A stretch of 64,000 nt of DNA, taken from assembly GCA_020465985.1 (NCBI GenBank), contig JAANYP010006962.1, forward strand, positions 1-64,000, given 5' to 3'. A program made the translations under genes and the position numbers. The notes beneath the pieces are model-generated. The model was not told the DNA's origin and made no database searches. It worked only from the letters and a program-made list of their open reading frames with translations. Position 1 is the first letter of the stretch. Each line of letters opens with the position of its first letter. The DNA comes from Centrapalus pauciflorus. Lineage: Eukaryota > Streptophyta > Magnoliopsida > Asterales > Asteraceae. Shown piece by piece: positions 36,975-48,901 of this stretch.

Positions 36975-37572
36975 TCAGACAGGCTGTAGTTTCGTTGACA
37001 ATCTCCCCTCTACAAACTCGTCTGATTCGGAGTCGGAAGTAACAGCAGTCTCAGCCAACCCTATCCATTTGGTCATATAACAGTTACGACCTTTGTCATC
37101 TTCATCATCAAACTCCTCGTCAACCCAATAATTCTCCTGAGCGACGAGAGCCATCGCATCTGCCTTGTTCTTTAACACGAAAACCTTCCATTCGTAGTAA
37201 CCCAAGTCACCTCATATTGGTTTTTGCATTCACGAGCAAAGTGACCATGTTTTCCGCTCTTATAGCTTCCACAGTCGTCGGCAGTCTCCTGTTCATCATT
37301 CCTTGGGCCGTTCATCTCGCCTTTCTAGCCGTTTGTCTGCATGACGGGAGTCCCGGCTGTCCTCTCGTCTATGATTATCCATCCGTTCACCATCTCTCCT
37401 ATCGTCTCGCCTTTCAGAACGACGGTCATCCTGATAGTCTCTTCTGTCGTCCCGTCTCTCATCGCGTCACTCATCTCTCCTTTCTCTTTAATCATCGTAC
37501 CTTCTCTCATCTCTCTTCCAATTCTCTCCTCTCCTCTCCTGTCATCTCTCTCCTCTCTTCTGTTATCCCTCC
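36975..37572 (-). pseudogene. Copia2 gag zinc knuckle and Arg/Asp-rich tract
   Basis: A knuckle near 37225-37265 reads SYKSGKHGHFAREC: both Cys of the first pair are Ser. It is followed by KNKADAMALVA and an acidic stretch. Upstream (37330-37572) is a run of RDER and RDDR repeats whose DNA is a CTCTCCT-rich low-complexity tract. Copia3 is inserted at the upstream end of this tract. Confidence 0.75.
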
Positions 37573-37857
37573 TGATATTTCAATATCAAACATGCTATTC
37601 ATATAACAATCAATAAGATCAATACTAAGGACACAAAATATCGAAATGATTATTTTTGAGATGAGAGAATATTACATGTAAATCTTTTTCCTCTGTTCTT
37701 GATTTCTTGCACAGAATTCCATGCACTTCTGAATCGTTCCAACAACAGTACTACCGTATACTATTTATATACAAACTAAGAATTGAGTAATCACAAAATG
37801 AACCCTGAACTTTCACAATAAAATTGTTTTCAACTCTATTTATATTTGTTCCCAACA
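37573..37857 (-). repeat. Copia3 3' LTR
   Basis: On the minus strand it starts TGTTGGGAACAAAT and ends GAAATATCA. It is closely similar to 41775-42059. Confidence 0.92.
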
Positions 37858-37868
37858 ATCCCCTCCTG
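37858..37868 (-). other. Copia3 polypurine tract
   Basis: The minus strand reads CAGGAGGGGAT just before the LTR start TGTTGGG. Confidence 0.8.
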
Positions 37869-40800
37869 AGAGATGAAAGAAATTTTCCAATTAAAGTTCA
37901 GCTCAGGAACTTCAATCCTTTTCTCTTTTCTTCTCTTTGATCTCTGAACTTCTTTGTCTCTCTCTGATCTTCATATATCTTCTTCTCTTATCATCTCATT
38001 TCTTAAGAGCAAACTATCCCCCTTGAATCATGAATTGGTTTTGATTCTCAACCTTGATCAATCATAGACAACTTATCATCTTTCATCTTTAAATCTTCTG
38101 TAGTTGTCATAATTGTCTTAAGTTGTTGATGCAATTTTCTTCAAACTACTTAGCAGTTATATCTGAACTATAACTTTTCTCTCCCTCATGATGATCATAA
38201 GAAATATGATCATCATGTAAAATCTTCAGAGACGTAGATGCAGTGAAGTAATAGTAGCAGAAATACAACAACAATTACAATGAAAATTACAATTCAAAAA
38301 TATTACAAATTATCACTCTCCCCCTCAGAATGATATCCTCTCCCCTTATTCTTATCAAATTTGTCACTCCCCCTCAAATGGATACTCTCTCTTTACAAAA
38401 ATCCAATAAAGCTTTTCAACTTTGAGAGAAAAATGAAACAAATTCATTTTTAAGTAACAGAGTCCAGGTCCACATAGAATTCCTGTTTGCACAAGAGACA
38501 TAATCTATGTGACCTACTTTCAGCGCTGGCGTGATGTTAACACTGGTAGGAAATCCAAATAGTCATCGTGAAATCCTTTATCATGAAAAAATCACTCTTA
38601 TTTTTTCCGGCTTAGTCAATTTGGACTAGCAGTTTATAGTCACGCAGACTGTTAGACTCGATGTGTCCAAAAGTGTATATAATCAGCTCAAGACATAATG
38701 TGTATCAAATGAAGTTGGAGACCGGAGCAAATGTCTTCCTTGTTTCAATGTCAATAATATCCAAATGATATATCGATAGAAATGTGTTATATCTCTGTGA
38801 TTATTGAAACAGAAATCTTTTGAGAGATAACTGAGTGGTTGGTGGGGTTAAGTGCATGCGTCATTGGGTCCATGACGTCTTTTTCAATATCAACTTGCCT
38901 AGGGCTTCATAGATTATGTGTATTACCCAGCCGACACAGTGGTAGGTAGGATTTTCTTTTCTTCATATCCTTGCTCAACTCTCACTCTATCAGCATTTTT
39001 CAACTAAGTCCCCCCGACTCACTTTTCCGAATAAATTCAGTCAGCTTTATAGCAAAAGCATGATCTGTGACCACCATCGCCTGTCAATATATCCCCTCAT
39101 TTACATTTACCTTTGCTTGACCTGTTAGTATCCGTGATAACCCTGGCCACTTCTCAACTAATAGACCTAAAGAACCCTCACCAAAAAAAATAGAATGGTT
39201 TACTCATTGGGTAGGTCTTTCAGTTCTGGTTAGACACATAGAAGCGTGTTTATGCATACACAATATCTTAGGTGCATATAGAAGTCAGCAGAATAATCTT
39301 TAGCGTTTTCAGCTCATGGGATTGAACAAAGGAGTTGGATTTTTAGCTCAGATGAATTAGGAAATGAAATTCAGAATGAATAGGGAAACTGATGGAATTG
39401 GGAGATATAAGAATGAAATGAAAAATATGAATGAGATATGAATTGAATCAGACTTTTATGAAAAAGAGCTCAAGGGAGAATTTAGATATGAATCGGAAGA
39501 AAGTATAACAACAGAGAATTTTAGAACGCAATGAGATTAATTAAACTCAAAGAGATTAGAAAATAACCTCAAATGATATATTTAGAGAACGAGAAAACAT
39601 TGTTTTCCTGTTCAGCTCAAAAAAAAACTTTTATGTGTCACAAAATATTTTCATGAAAAAACACACAATTTGTTAAAAAAAATTTTCATCATCCAGAGTG
39701 CACTGAAACTCCCCCTGGAAATAAGCACACAAGTTATTGTAACTTCATAGAAAATAAATCAGGAGCAAAAAAATTATAAAAAAAACTCTTGATTTATCAA
39801 TAAACCAACCGCTTCAAAGTTTGATTCAGGGCAAGAATTTTAGAAAGATTCATCTTTCAGAATCGGGTTCTAATCTGAAGTGATTAGAAGCCTTTGTTGC
39901 GGAAGCTCGGGTTTCAGTCTGAAGTAAATGAAAACCATTTGCATTGAAGAGCGAGTTCTAGTCTGAAGTAACTAAAAGCCACTTGAAATGAAGTCCGGGT
40001 TCTACTCTGTTGTGAGTAGAAGCATGTGATCTGCAAAAATCAAGATGTCTTTGGTATCCAAACTGATTTGAATCCAGACTTGTTAGCACTTTTAGGTACC
40101 CATCTCAAAACGGGTTTTGGTACCCACTTGAACTTGGGTTTAGATACCTATTGTAGAGTATAATTCTTATATTCTCTCTCAAACTCAGAAATCAAATTTC
40201 TTTTTCTATGATGAAATTGAATATCTATATTACGAAAGAAACTTGAATTTGAATGTCGAGAATTTTGCAAACTCTTCTTTCTGAAAATTTGTCCGGTTTT
40301 AGCATGTTTCTGATAATACTCGGTGTTTTTCAGTGAAGATGTTTTTGATAAGAATAACTAGTATTTTCAGAAACTTTAGTAAATTTTGATTTTGAAGATT
40401 CACCAAGGTAAACCTTGACCGGAAAATTTTCAATTATTTTATTTTTGCCTTTGTGTATCTTTAAAAGATACTTAAGTTTAAGATCTCAAGTTGAATCAAG
40501 ATTAGGAGGTTTAGCTAGATTCTTATTACTTTCTGAAGATAAATCAGAATGATCAACTTTATGTTTCAAACAATCTGAAGAAACTTACCCTCTGATTTTT
40601 GAAGAGGGGAAACAGTAACTTGTTTCGAAAGATGAAGATTTTGATCTTCTACTTTTTAATTTTGATCAAATTGAATTTCTTTCATCTCAAAAACTTAAGT
40701 TTCGCTTTGAACTCTTGTTCTTCATAAGAACCATTCTTTCATTCTCAAATAAATCGTTAGTTAACAACTACCTTTTCAAGAGGCAAAAAATTCTTCATGT

Positions 40801-41760
40801 GTTTGAATCATCTAGTGTCAGAATGATTTGTATTTGAAAGTGTTGCTTCACAGATCTTTAACTTTCTTGTAAAGATCCCTTGTTCAGGGCAAAAGGTATT
40901 TCAGTTGGGTTGGCGTATGAAAATTCGCTTGTTATGAACGCGCAAGTGTCTTTTGTATTAAGATTCTCATTTAAGCATATGATTCAGAATTCAAACTTTC
41001 TCAGTTTCCCTTTCAAAATTTAAACTTGTTCTATCAATCTTTTGACATCATGTAAAACAAAAGCTTTATCTGTATTTAATTAAACAAGAATATCATAATT
41101 GTTCTGACGAATCTGTTCAGATTCAGTAAGTTTTACAATTAGCTCAGACTTTGTAAGATTCAAAAATTGATTATGATCATTTGCCATTTGGAATTGCTGA
41201 TATTGAATTTCAAAGATCTTTTATGGACTGATGAGTGATTTATAGAATCTCGATTGAAAAGGGATAAAACTCGATTTATACTTGATTAAACTCGAAAGAA
41301 GCTTTCTCAAACTCGGTCAACACTAAAATCATATTATTGGCCGAGTTTTGACAGTACTTAACAAAAAACAAATTCAGATTTGATATTTTCAACAAAAACT
41401 CCACGAAATGATCTCAAATTAATACAGAATGTGCGTTTTTCACTCAAAAACACTTTTTGTGAAGAGATATTGACTAAAATCAGATTAAAACCCTAAAATT
41501 TGTCAAAAACAATAAGAACACCACCTTTTTCGAAAAATCAGAAAAATCATAATTAAAATTTGTGTGTTTGGAATCAAGGTTCGAGACTTATCTCATTTGA
41601 TTTGTCTCTAAAAATAGCACACTCGATTCAAATATCATATTATATCATCCATAGAATCAAAATCCCAAGATGATTTTCAGAATTTTCAAAAAGGCGATAA
41701 TGAACAGTTCATAATTTTCAAATCAGATTCAAATAATCACTCAATGTTTTTCCATATTTG
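37869..41760 (-). other. Copia3 interior, mostly non-coding
   Basis: At about 41280-40980 the minus strand reads as gag-like, Gln/Asn/Leu-rich coiled-coil sequence (FQMANDHNQFLNLTKSELIV) with several TAA stops. From about 40150 to 39830, words such as GGGTTCTAGTCTGAAGT and GGTACCCA recur; these are also seen in Copia2 near 35390-35460. Runs of CCCCCTC near 38330-38380 look like extra polypurine-like tracts. The remainder shows nothing recognisable. Confidence 0.6.
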
Positions 41761-41772
41761 GCTCTGATACCA
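41761..41772 (-). other. Copia3 primer binding site
   Basis: TGGTATCAGAGC on the minus strand, two bases from the LTR end. Confidence 0.94.
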
Positions 41773-41774
41773 AT

Positions 41775-42059
41775 TAATATTTCAATATCAAACATGCAAT
41801 TCAAATAACAATCAATAAGATCAATACTAAGAACACAAAATACTGATTTGATTATTTCTGAGATGAGAGAATATTACATGTAAAGCTTTTACCTCTGTTC
41901 TTGATTTCTTGCACAAAAATCCAAGCACTTCTAAACCGTTCCAGCAACAGTACTACCGTATACTATTTATATACAAACTAAGAATTGAGTAATTACAAAA
42001 TGAACCCTGAACTTTTACAATAAAATTGTTTTCAACTCTATTTATATTTGTTCCCAACA
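41775..42059 (-). repeat. Copia3 5' LTR
   Basis: 285 bp, the partner of 37573-37857. Its inner terminus is mutated (GAAATATTA where the partner has GAAATATCA). Confidence 0.92.
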
Positions 42060-42753
42060 CCTTTCAATAGGATACCTCCTAGGGCCCGTATCATACTGCA
42101 GTTGATTGTTGGTCTTGTTCTGGTAGAATCGCTTTTGTTGAAGGCGATTCGACAACACGGTTATTTGTTCATGAAATTTCAGCTTCCTTTGCGTCAAAGG
42201 GTTCTCCATAGGAAGGTATCTGAGGTACAGAATATTGTGGGTATTGGGAGGAGGAACCAGCTGGGGTGTATAAGTTTGTAGGTGGTGGTGTTGGAAGTGG
42301 CTCAGGGACAGGTGTCTCGTTTGATAATAGTGTCTGGGGATCGTTGGCTTTGGAAATTTGGTTCACATTCAGTAATAGGGAAGCCACAGAGTTGGCCATC
42401 TTTTTATTGGCATCGACGTCGTCGTGGTATTTCCTTAGGTCCTTGAACATGACACATATGGATATGTTGCTGATTTCCAGACCCTTCTTAATTGTCGGAC
42501 ATGCAATACCCCATTCTGGAGCCAGAGAAGTAAGAAACTGTATATTGATATTATCCCTATCCTTGATGATATTCAGCTTGTTCAGTTTGTTCTACATAGT
42601 GCAGAATCGAGTGAATGTACCTTGTAGGGAGTCTTCATCCTTGGCCCTGAACTTAGAGAATTTGGCCTTAGCCTCCTCAATCTTGTCCAGGTCGTTCAAA
42701 TCAGCTCCCAACATTTGCATTTCAAGTTCGTCCCACATTTCTTTCGTAGACAT
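42060..42753 (-). pseudogene. Copia2 gag middle part between Copia3 and GypA
   Basis: On the minus strand it reads STKEMWDELEMQMLGADLND, then a continuing gag segment (LTSLAPEWGIACPTIKKG, MFKDLRKYHDDVDANKK) and a Pro/Ser-rich linker ending near the Copia3 border. One in-frame stop lies near 42594. It continues directly into 60477 upstream once GypA is disregarded. Confidence 0.85.
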
Positions 42754-43812
42754 TGTAACATCCTCATATCTAAATTATTGTAATTTAGGCTAAGTAGTTG
42801 GATATTTTGTAATATATATAATTAAGTTGGATTGCGAAAGATGATTATGTATTTGGAAATTTAAAAGTTGGTTGCTATTTTAAGAAATTAAGAAATTTTA
42901 AGAATTTCGAATTATTATTAATAAGTGTGATGATTTTAAGTTATAGTGGTGATAAAATAACACAGGAATCAGTATTTAATGAAATCAGATAGATTAGGGG
43001 CGAATGTGAATAAAAGCCAAAAGTAAGGAATAAAAGATTTTAGTCTTTCATTTCTTCATTCATCGCTACATTCAAGAACACTCGATCTCGTCTCTAATCT
43101 GTTTATGTTAGCAGATTGCCTGTAGAGACCTGTTTGTTCACATCCATTTGGAATTCTACAGACATAGATGTAACATTGTTGCGTGTTGCATGTCCGTTTC
43201 TTTGTTGTGGCATATTTCGATGGAGTCGGCGGGTCGCATCTAGTATCCAATGTTACTGGCTATATGACCTGGAGTTGATCCCTCCAAGGTCCTGATAGGC
43301 AATAAGTCATCCCCGATGTTGATGTTAGTCTCGATGGTTGGTTTAATGCCGAGCTTTGGCTCGAAGGCCGACGCTTGTTTCGTACTTAGTGTACAAAGAT
43401 TGGTATACGGCGGGCCGTCGTAGGTGTTACTCTTGGGTGCTGCATAAAGATTTGTATAATTCGTAAATCTGTGTATTTAGATTTGCTTAACCCCTCGCCT
43501 GTTTCAATTTTATCAGGAAAAGGGAAATCCGTTGCGGGACCTTCAGCTAATCTTAATTGAGTTGAAAGGATATCTAAACATCAATCGGTAATTGAAATTG
43601 TGGACACAAACAATGTATAATTGGGATGTTGTATAAAGTATAGTCTGTAGACTTAGTCTGAATACCTTGTCACCGTAGGGGTGTAAACACTTGTTGTATT
43701 TATGTATGTTTTATTTGCTTTCGCACTTTTAAGTATGCAGATCCTTTTGATCAATTTGGTGGTGTTTAAACCTGGGTTAAATGTAATGGTGGTTTATGTG
43801 GCAAGGGTCACA
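42754..43812 (+). repeat. GypA 5' LTR, internally deleted
   Basis: It starts TGTAACATCCTCA and ends GGCAAGGGTCACA. Relative to the 3' LTR it lacks about 1.1 kb (equivalent to about 58640-59737). The break has ATCT-type microhomology near 43100. The deleted part includes the ACTCGGCGAGT block. Confidence 0.9.
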
Positions 43813-43819
43813 CAGTGAA

Positions 43820-43831
43820 TGTTATTAGAGC
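43820..43831 (+). other. GypA degenerate primer binding site
   Basis: TGTTATTAGAGC, two changes from the initiator-Met site TGGTATCAGAGC, eight bases after the LTR. Confidence 0.6.
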
Positions 43832-44030
43832 AGTAGTTTTAGATTCAAGTTTCCGTGAGGTCTTGATCTCAAACATACGTGATGACATGTAGTGGTTTAA
43901 GTAATGATCTGAACTAAGATAAGTTATGATCTAGCAATCATATGAAGTTGACTTTCATATGGGACAATGGGTGGTATCTTTAAATAAATGACATGTTACT
44001 AAACAAGTTATATGTTTTATGTTTCAGAAC

Positions 44031-44753
44031 ATGTCTGGAGGAGGAATGACACCCGAAGAAACAAGAGAAATGATGCTAGCCATGATGGCTGAGCAAAATA
44101 AGACGATTCAAGAACAGTTTCGGACTCGAGATGAGGCTGAAGCCAAGAGAAGGGAAGAAAAGAGAAAGAATAAGGAGAAAGAGGGTAACAATGATGATAA
44201 TCAAGATGACAACACTAGGTCATCTAATAAACCCAAAGGTTGTCGGTTTAAGGACTTCAAAGGGAATGGAGCGATGGAATTTAATGGACTTGGGGATGCT
44301 GTAGCTGCATTGGAATGGATCACTGCCACCGAACGAACATTCCGAATCAGCGATTGTGCTGAGAAGGACATGGTTTGGTTCTCTACAACCATGTTTACTA
44401 AGGACGCGGTCATGTGGTGGAGTTCCATGGTTAATGCTTTAACCTTGGAGAAAGTGTCTGTTATGACTTGGGCCGAGTTCACCGAGATATTCACTCAGCA
44501 ATATTGTCCGGTTGATGAGCAACGAAGACTGGAAGCTAAGTTTATGACTTTGATACAGGGGACTAAGTCTGTGTCCCAATATGCTGTGGAGTTCACGAGG
44601 CTTAGTTTGTTTGCGCCTCACCAAGTTGAGACTGAGGAAAGAAAGGTGACCAGATTCGAAGCTGGACTAAATCTGGAAATCAGAAGAGTCATGAGCAATG
44701 TGCGATATCCAACATTTGCTGGGTTACTGGAAGCTGCCAGAAATGTCGAATAG
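44031..44753 (+). pseudogene. GypA gag capsid region
   Basis: I choose ATG 44031 (MSGGGMTPEE). An earlier in-frame ATG at 44019 sits in a pyrimidine-rich TTTCAG context and is less likely. The protein has a charged N-terminal part (Lys/Glu/Arg), then the Retrotrans_gag-like region with VMWWSSMVN, MTWAEFTEIFTQQYCP and SVSQYAVEFTRLS. It stops at a TAG (44751-44753), after which the conserved continuation is displaced. Confidence 0.92.
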
Positions 44754-45160
44754 ATTTGATTATGTCCGGATACACGGTTGGGTCTGCCGCCGTTTTAGCT
44801 AATCCTACTCATCCGTCACCACCGAAGCGCCAACGTGAATGGGGATATTCTGGTTCTTTCCGTTCTTTGCAATATTCACCACAATAATCTTATTGTCGAT
44901 CATCTGGGTCTTCTGGTCGTGATCGTGCGTACTCCATCAACACAGAAGCACGGTATTGTAATAAGTGCCACTTAGAGCATTTCGGCAAGTGTGTAAATGG
45001 ACATGCTTGCTTTTGTTGTGGAGAGTTGGGTCATTTCCAAAATGAGTGCCCATGAAAAGTAGATGCTTTTCATAAGTGTGGGGTATGGGGCATTATAGCA
45101 GAAACTGCAGAAAGAATGATCCAGCTGCTGCTGCTCCAACGTCGACACGATTTTCTAGGG
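44754..45160 (+). pseudogene. GypA gag zinc knuckles
   Basis: Cys-rich sequence in broken frames: CNKCHLEHFGKC, then CFCCGELGHFQNEC, then HKCGVWGHYSRNC. Stops occur near 44886 and 45052. This is the nucleocapsid part joining gag to protease. Confidence 0.85.
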
Positions 45161-46520
45161 GATCAAGTGGTGGTTCAGTTAACGGCTGGAACCAGCCACA
45201 AAGGGCACCGGCTCGTGCATTTCAGATAATAGCGGAGGAGGCCAAGGAAAACCCGAAGGTGGTCACGGGTATGTTTATCGTTAATTCTTTGCCTGCACGA
45301 GTGCTGTTTGATTCGGGTGCCAACCGATCTTTTGTGTCAACTGTTTTTGCTCAACAACTTCCTATGCCATTGTCTAAGTTATCAGATGTGTTAGACATTG
45401 AAACTGCTAGTAACACGTTAGTCAAAGTAGATCACGTATACCGTAACTGCACTTTAGTGAATGAAGATGTAGTCTTCAATTTGGACTTAATTCCGATAGA
45501 GTTCAGTGAATTTGATGTGATAGTCGGAATGGACTGGTTAATCGAAAATGAAGCCCATATAGTCTGTAAGAAGCGTATGATAAAGATAACTACTCCGGAG
45601 GGGCGAGAGATTTGTATATACAGGGATAGGAGAAGCGGGGATCTATGTTTACTGACGATTGCAAAAGCCCGAAAGCTAGTTGCTAAGGGTTGTGAATCCT
45701 ATTTGGCATATGCCATTGATGCCAAAGCTGAAAAGAAGACTGTGGGCGATGTGCCTGCTGTATCACAATTCCCGGATGTGTTTCTGGAGGACTTGTCTGG
45801 CGTGCCGCTTGAGAGACAAGTGGAGTTTCGTATCGACTTGATCCCCGGAGCTGCTCCGATAGCTCGTTCTCCTTATCACCTTGCGCCTACCGAAATGCAA
45901 GAAATGATGAAACAACTTCAAGAGTTGTTAGACAAAGGCTTCATTCGACCGAGTTCATCGCCATGGGGAGCCCCGGTACTGTTTGTTAAGAATAAGGATG
46001 GCACGATGAGGATGTGTATCGATTACCGGGAGCTGAATAAGTTGACAATTAAGAACAAGTATCCGTTGCCAAGGATTGATGGCTTGTTTGATCAGTTACA
46101 TGGGGCTAGTGTATTCTCCAAGATTGATCTGTGATCGGGATACCATCAGTTGAAAGTTAGAGAGGAAGACGTACTGAAGACGGCTTCAGGACGTGTTATG
46201 GGCATTACGATTTTCTGGTTATGCCATTCGAACTAACCAACGCCCGGCCTGTCTTTATGGATCTCATGAATAGAGTATGTAGATCGATGTTTGACAAATC
46301 AGTGATAGTGTTTATTGATGACATTTTGGTCTATTCTAAGTCTGAGGCCGAACATGCTGTTCATTTGAGAGAACTGTTAGAGTTATTGCGGAAGGAAAAG
46401 TTGTATGCCAAATTCTCGAAATGTGAGTTTTGGCTGCAACAGATCCAATTTCTAGGACATGTGATTTCGGGAGCTGAGAATTCTGTGGATCCAGCTAAAG
46501 TTGAAGCTATAAAGAACTAG
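45161..46520 (+). pseudogene. GypA protease and reverse transcriptase
   Basis: The protease motif LFDSGANRSFVS is present near 45310, in a frame open from 45076. RT starts near 45850, with IARSPYHLAP, GFIRPSSSPWGAPVLFVKNK and MCIDYRELNK. A TGA at 46132-46134 follows KIDL, and the frame then shifts. The next piece (46221-46520) has the catalytic FIDDILVYSKS and FLGHVIS. The catalytic Asp pair is kept, but the coding is interrupted at least three times. Confidence 0.94.
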
Positions 46521-47010
46521 GAACCGCCTCAGTCTGCTACTAAGATAAGAAGTTTTCTTGAATTAGCAGGATACTATCGGAGGTTTGTTAAGGATTTCTC
46601 GAAGATTGTAGTTCCTTTGACTGCATTAACTAAAAAGAATGTGTCGTTTGTACGGGAAAAAGAACAACGGGAGGCTTTTGAAGTATTGAAGAAGACCTAA
46701 AGTGAAGCACCAGTACTTGCCCTACCAGAGGGTAATGAAGATTTTGTGGTTTATACAGATGCTTCGAGGTTGGGGTTAGGCGTCGTACTGATGCAATGTG
46801 GGAAAGCTATAGCATATGCATCAAGATAGCTTAAGCAGCACGAGAAAGACTACTCCACTCACAATTTGGAGTTGACAGCCATTACGTTTGCATTGAAATT
46901 ATGGAGACCCTACTTGTATGGGACTAAGTGTCAACTTTATACGGACCATAAGAGTTTGAAATATATCTTCAGTCAGAAGGAGCTTAATATGAGACAACGT
47001 AGGTCTGAAG
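46521..47010 (+). pseudogene. GypA RNase H
   Basis: Frames read FLELAGYYRRFVKDFSKI, then VVYTDASRLGLGVVLMQ (RNase H Asp), AYASR, LTAITFALKLWRPYLYG and YTDHKSLKYIF. Stops lie at about 46517, 46697, 46827 and 47017. Confidence 0.9.
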
Positions 47011-47432
47011 TTGATTAAGGACTACGATTGTGAAATACTCTATCATCCCGGAAAGTCTAACATGGTAGCCGATGCTTTGAGTCGTAAAGCTTATGTTAAG
47101 GATTGTTGTTACATGATGACGTCTACGATGTTAACTTCCACCATTATTGATGGTGTTAAAGATGCTCAAGTAGAAGCTTTGAAGGGAGAAAATGTTGGTG
47201 CTGAAGACATTAGGGTACAGATAAAGAATATGGAAACAAGTGAGTCGGGACTGAAAGGAGTATATGGGAGAATCTGGGAGCCAAAGTTTGGTGGTATGAG
47301 AAAGGTGATCATCGAGGAAGCGTATCAATCAAAGTTTTCTGTACATCCCGGGAGCACCCAGATGTACAACAAGCTGAAAGCAGATTTCTGGTGGCCCGGA
47401 TTAATGAAAGATATTGGTCATACGTGGAACGA
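47011..47432 (+). pseudogene. GypA integrase zinc domain, cut by Athila1
   Basis: It reads ILYHPGKSNMVADALSRKA (end of RNase H) and then VHPGSTQMYNKLKADFWWPG, the His part of the HHCC domain. Homology ends within the next dozen residues, where Athila1 starts (47433). The Cys pair and catalytic core are absent from the window. Confidence 0.9.
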
Positions 47433-48696
47433 TGTTGGACCTGTGATCAGTGATATTAATAACTTATGTTTTTATGTGTTTTTGTTGTGTTTTAGTGTGT
47501 TAAATGCGGGAAAGTAGGTACTGCTAATGTGATTTACTTGTTGCAGTTCTTTTGCAAGAAAAGGAAGCAAATTGGTAGCTGGAAGAGTGAAAAAGTATTG
47601 GGCGTCCAAGGCAGTGTCCCAGACGCCGAGAGAGCGTCCGGAGTGGGTGACTACAAAAGCTGAGCGTCCTGAAGCCAGGTTGCGGCATCTTTTCCAGCGT
47701 CCTGGACGCTGGGGTCGGCGCTGGTGCGCCAGTTGTTGCGAGAGCAGTGCTTGTGAGGGAAACGGTTACCACAATTAAGGGGGTGGTCGAGTTTTTGTGT
47801 CACACACACGGAGGGCAGTTTTTGGAGGCGAACGAGAGGAGAAAAACAACAAGAAGGATCGTTGATCAAGCATTCGGTGCCCAATTCCTTGTGTTTACAC
47901 ATTGTTGGTAGCTAGTATGTCGTTATTTATCTCAATCGTTGTTTGTGTGCTAGTCCAAGCTATGCTTGGCTAAATACATTGTGGTGTTTGTTCTTAAGTT
48001 TGCATATTATGGCATGAACGAATGTTAAGTTGATTGTAGTTTCTATTTATGCTTAAAGGGGTTTTGGATTATATTGTTGAATGAATGAATGGGTTGTTAA
48101 ACAATGAGTGTTGTATGTAACAGTGTATAGTGATATCATTAGTTGTGCTAACTCAGAATAAAAGAGAAAGACAATTAATCGAATCACATATGTTGTCTTA
48201 AGAACATTGGTTGTAGAAATCAATTCATTTACATGGAAACTGTTATTTTGGATACAATTGAATGCACAAACTTGATTAGACAGTGGATGTTGAATGAAAC
48301 AGTTTACATCAATATCATTGGTTGTGCTAACTTCTGACGAGAGAGGAAGACAACTAACTGAGTGATATACGTTGTCTTAAGAGCATAAACTGTGAAGTCT
48401 TGTTTGTACCCATAAAAGTTGTATCTTTAGCATTCTGAATTGCCATGATATGTATAACAAGAGAGCAAGCACCCATTCTCCCCAAGTGAAACTCTTAAAT
48501 TCATCACCTTTGTGTTAGAACGCAGTATTCACAATCGATAGTAGTTTGTTAATTAAAAGAAAATGATTACAATTTCAATCCAAACAGTCTCTAAAGCTAA
48601 ATTAACAACCTGACTTTCCCTGTGGGTTCGATCCCACTTACCCTATCTATATAGTGTTTTGGATTATTTTTTATACTCATACGACTGGGTCCATCA
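47433..48696 (+). repeat. Athila1 5' LTR
   Basis: It begins TGTTGGACCTGTGATC and ends GGGTCCATCA, four bases before the primer site. The start is inferred from the TG and from the end of GypA homology, since there is no partner LTR to compare. It contains a GC-rich block at about 47605-47735 with the 19-base palindrome CCAGCGTCCTGGACGCTGG (47694-47712). Confidence 0.75.
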
Positions 48697-48699
48697 AAA

Positions 48700-48717
48700 T
48701 GGCGCCGCTGCCGGGGA
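48700..48717 (+). other. Athila1 primer binding site, Asp tRNA
   Basis: TGGCGCCGCTGCCGGGGA, the Athila-type site matching Asp tRNA with one change from the copy in Athila2. Confidence 0.93.
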
Positions 48718-48901
48718 TTGACAGCGCTTGTTATATTAATTTCGGATTAACTGTTTCTGTAAATACTCTTGTTTATAGTAGCTAGTTATTTCCGTTTGTT
48801 TTCTTTTATTTATTTCAGTCAATTTCAATTATTTTTATTTCTTTTAACATTCTGAACAGCAAGTTCAGAATATTCACGTTGTGTGTGTGTACTTCAGGTA
48901 T

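Larger units (their letters stand above)
37573..42059 (-). mobile_element. Copia3, short-LTR element lacking intact genes
   Basis: Two LTRs of 285 bp (37573-37857 and 41775-42059) bound a 3.9-kb interior. The interior has an initiator-Met primer site next to the right LTR and a polypurine tract next to the left LTR, so the element points to the minus strand. No gag, protease, integrase or RT motif was found intact. It resembles a large retrotransposon derivative that depends on a partner. The flanking bases (CCTCC left, CCTTT right) do not make a clear duplication. Confidence 0.85.

Noticed and set aside
37217..37616. Plus-strand Ser/Leu/Ile-rich frames that look like membrane segments
   Set aside because: They are antisense to the Arg/Asp repeats of Copia2 gag; the hydrophobic look comes from the CTCTCCT tract.
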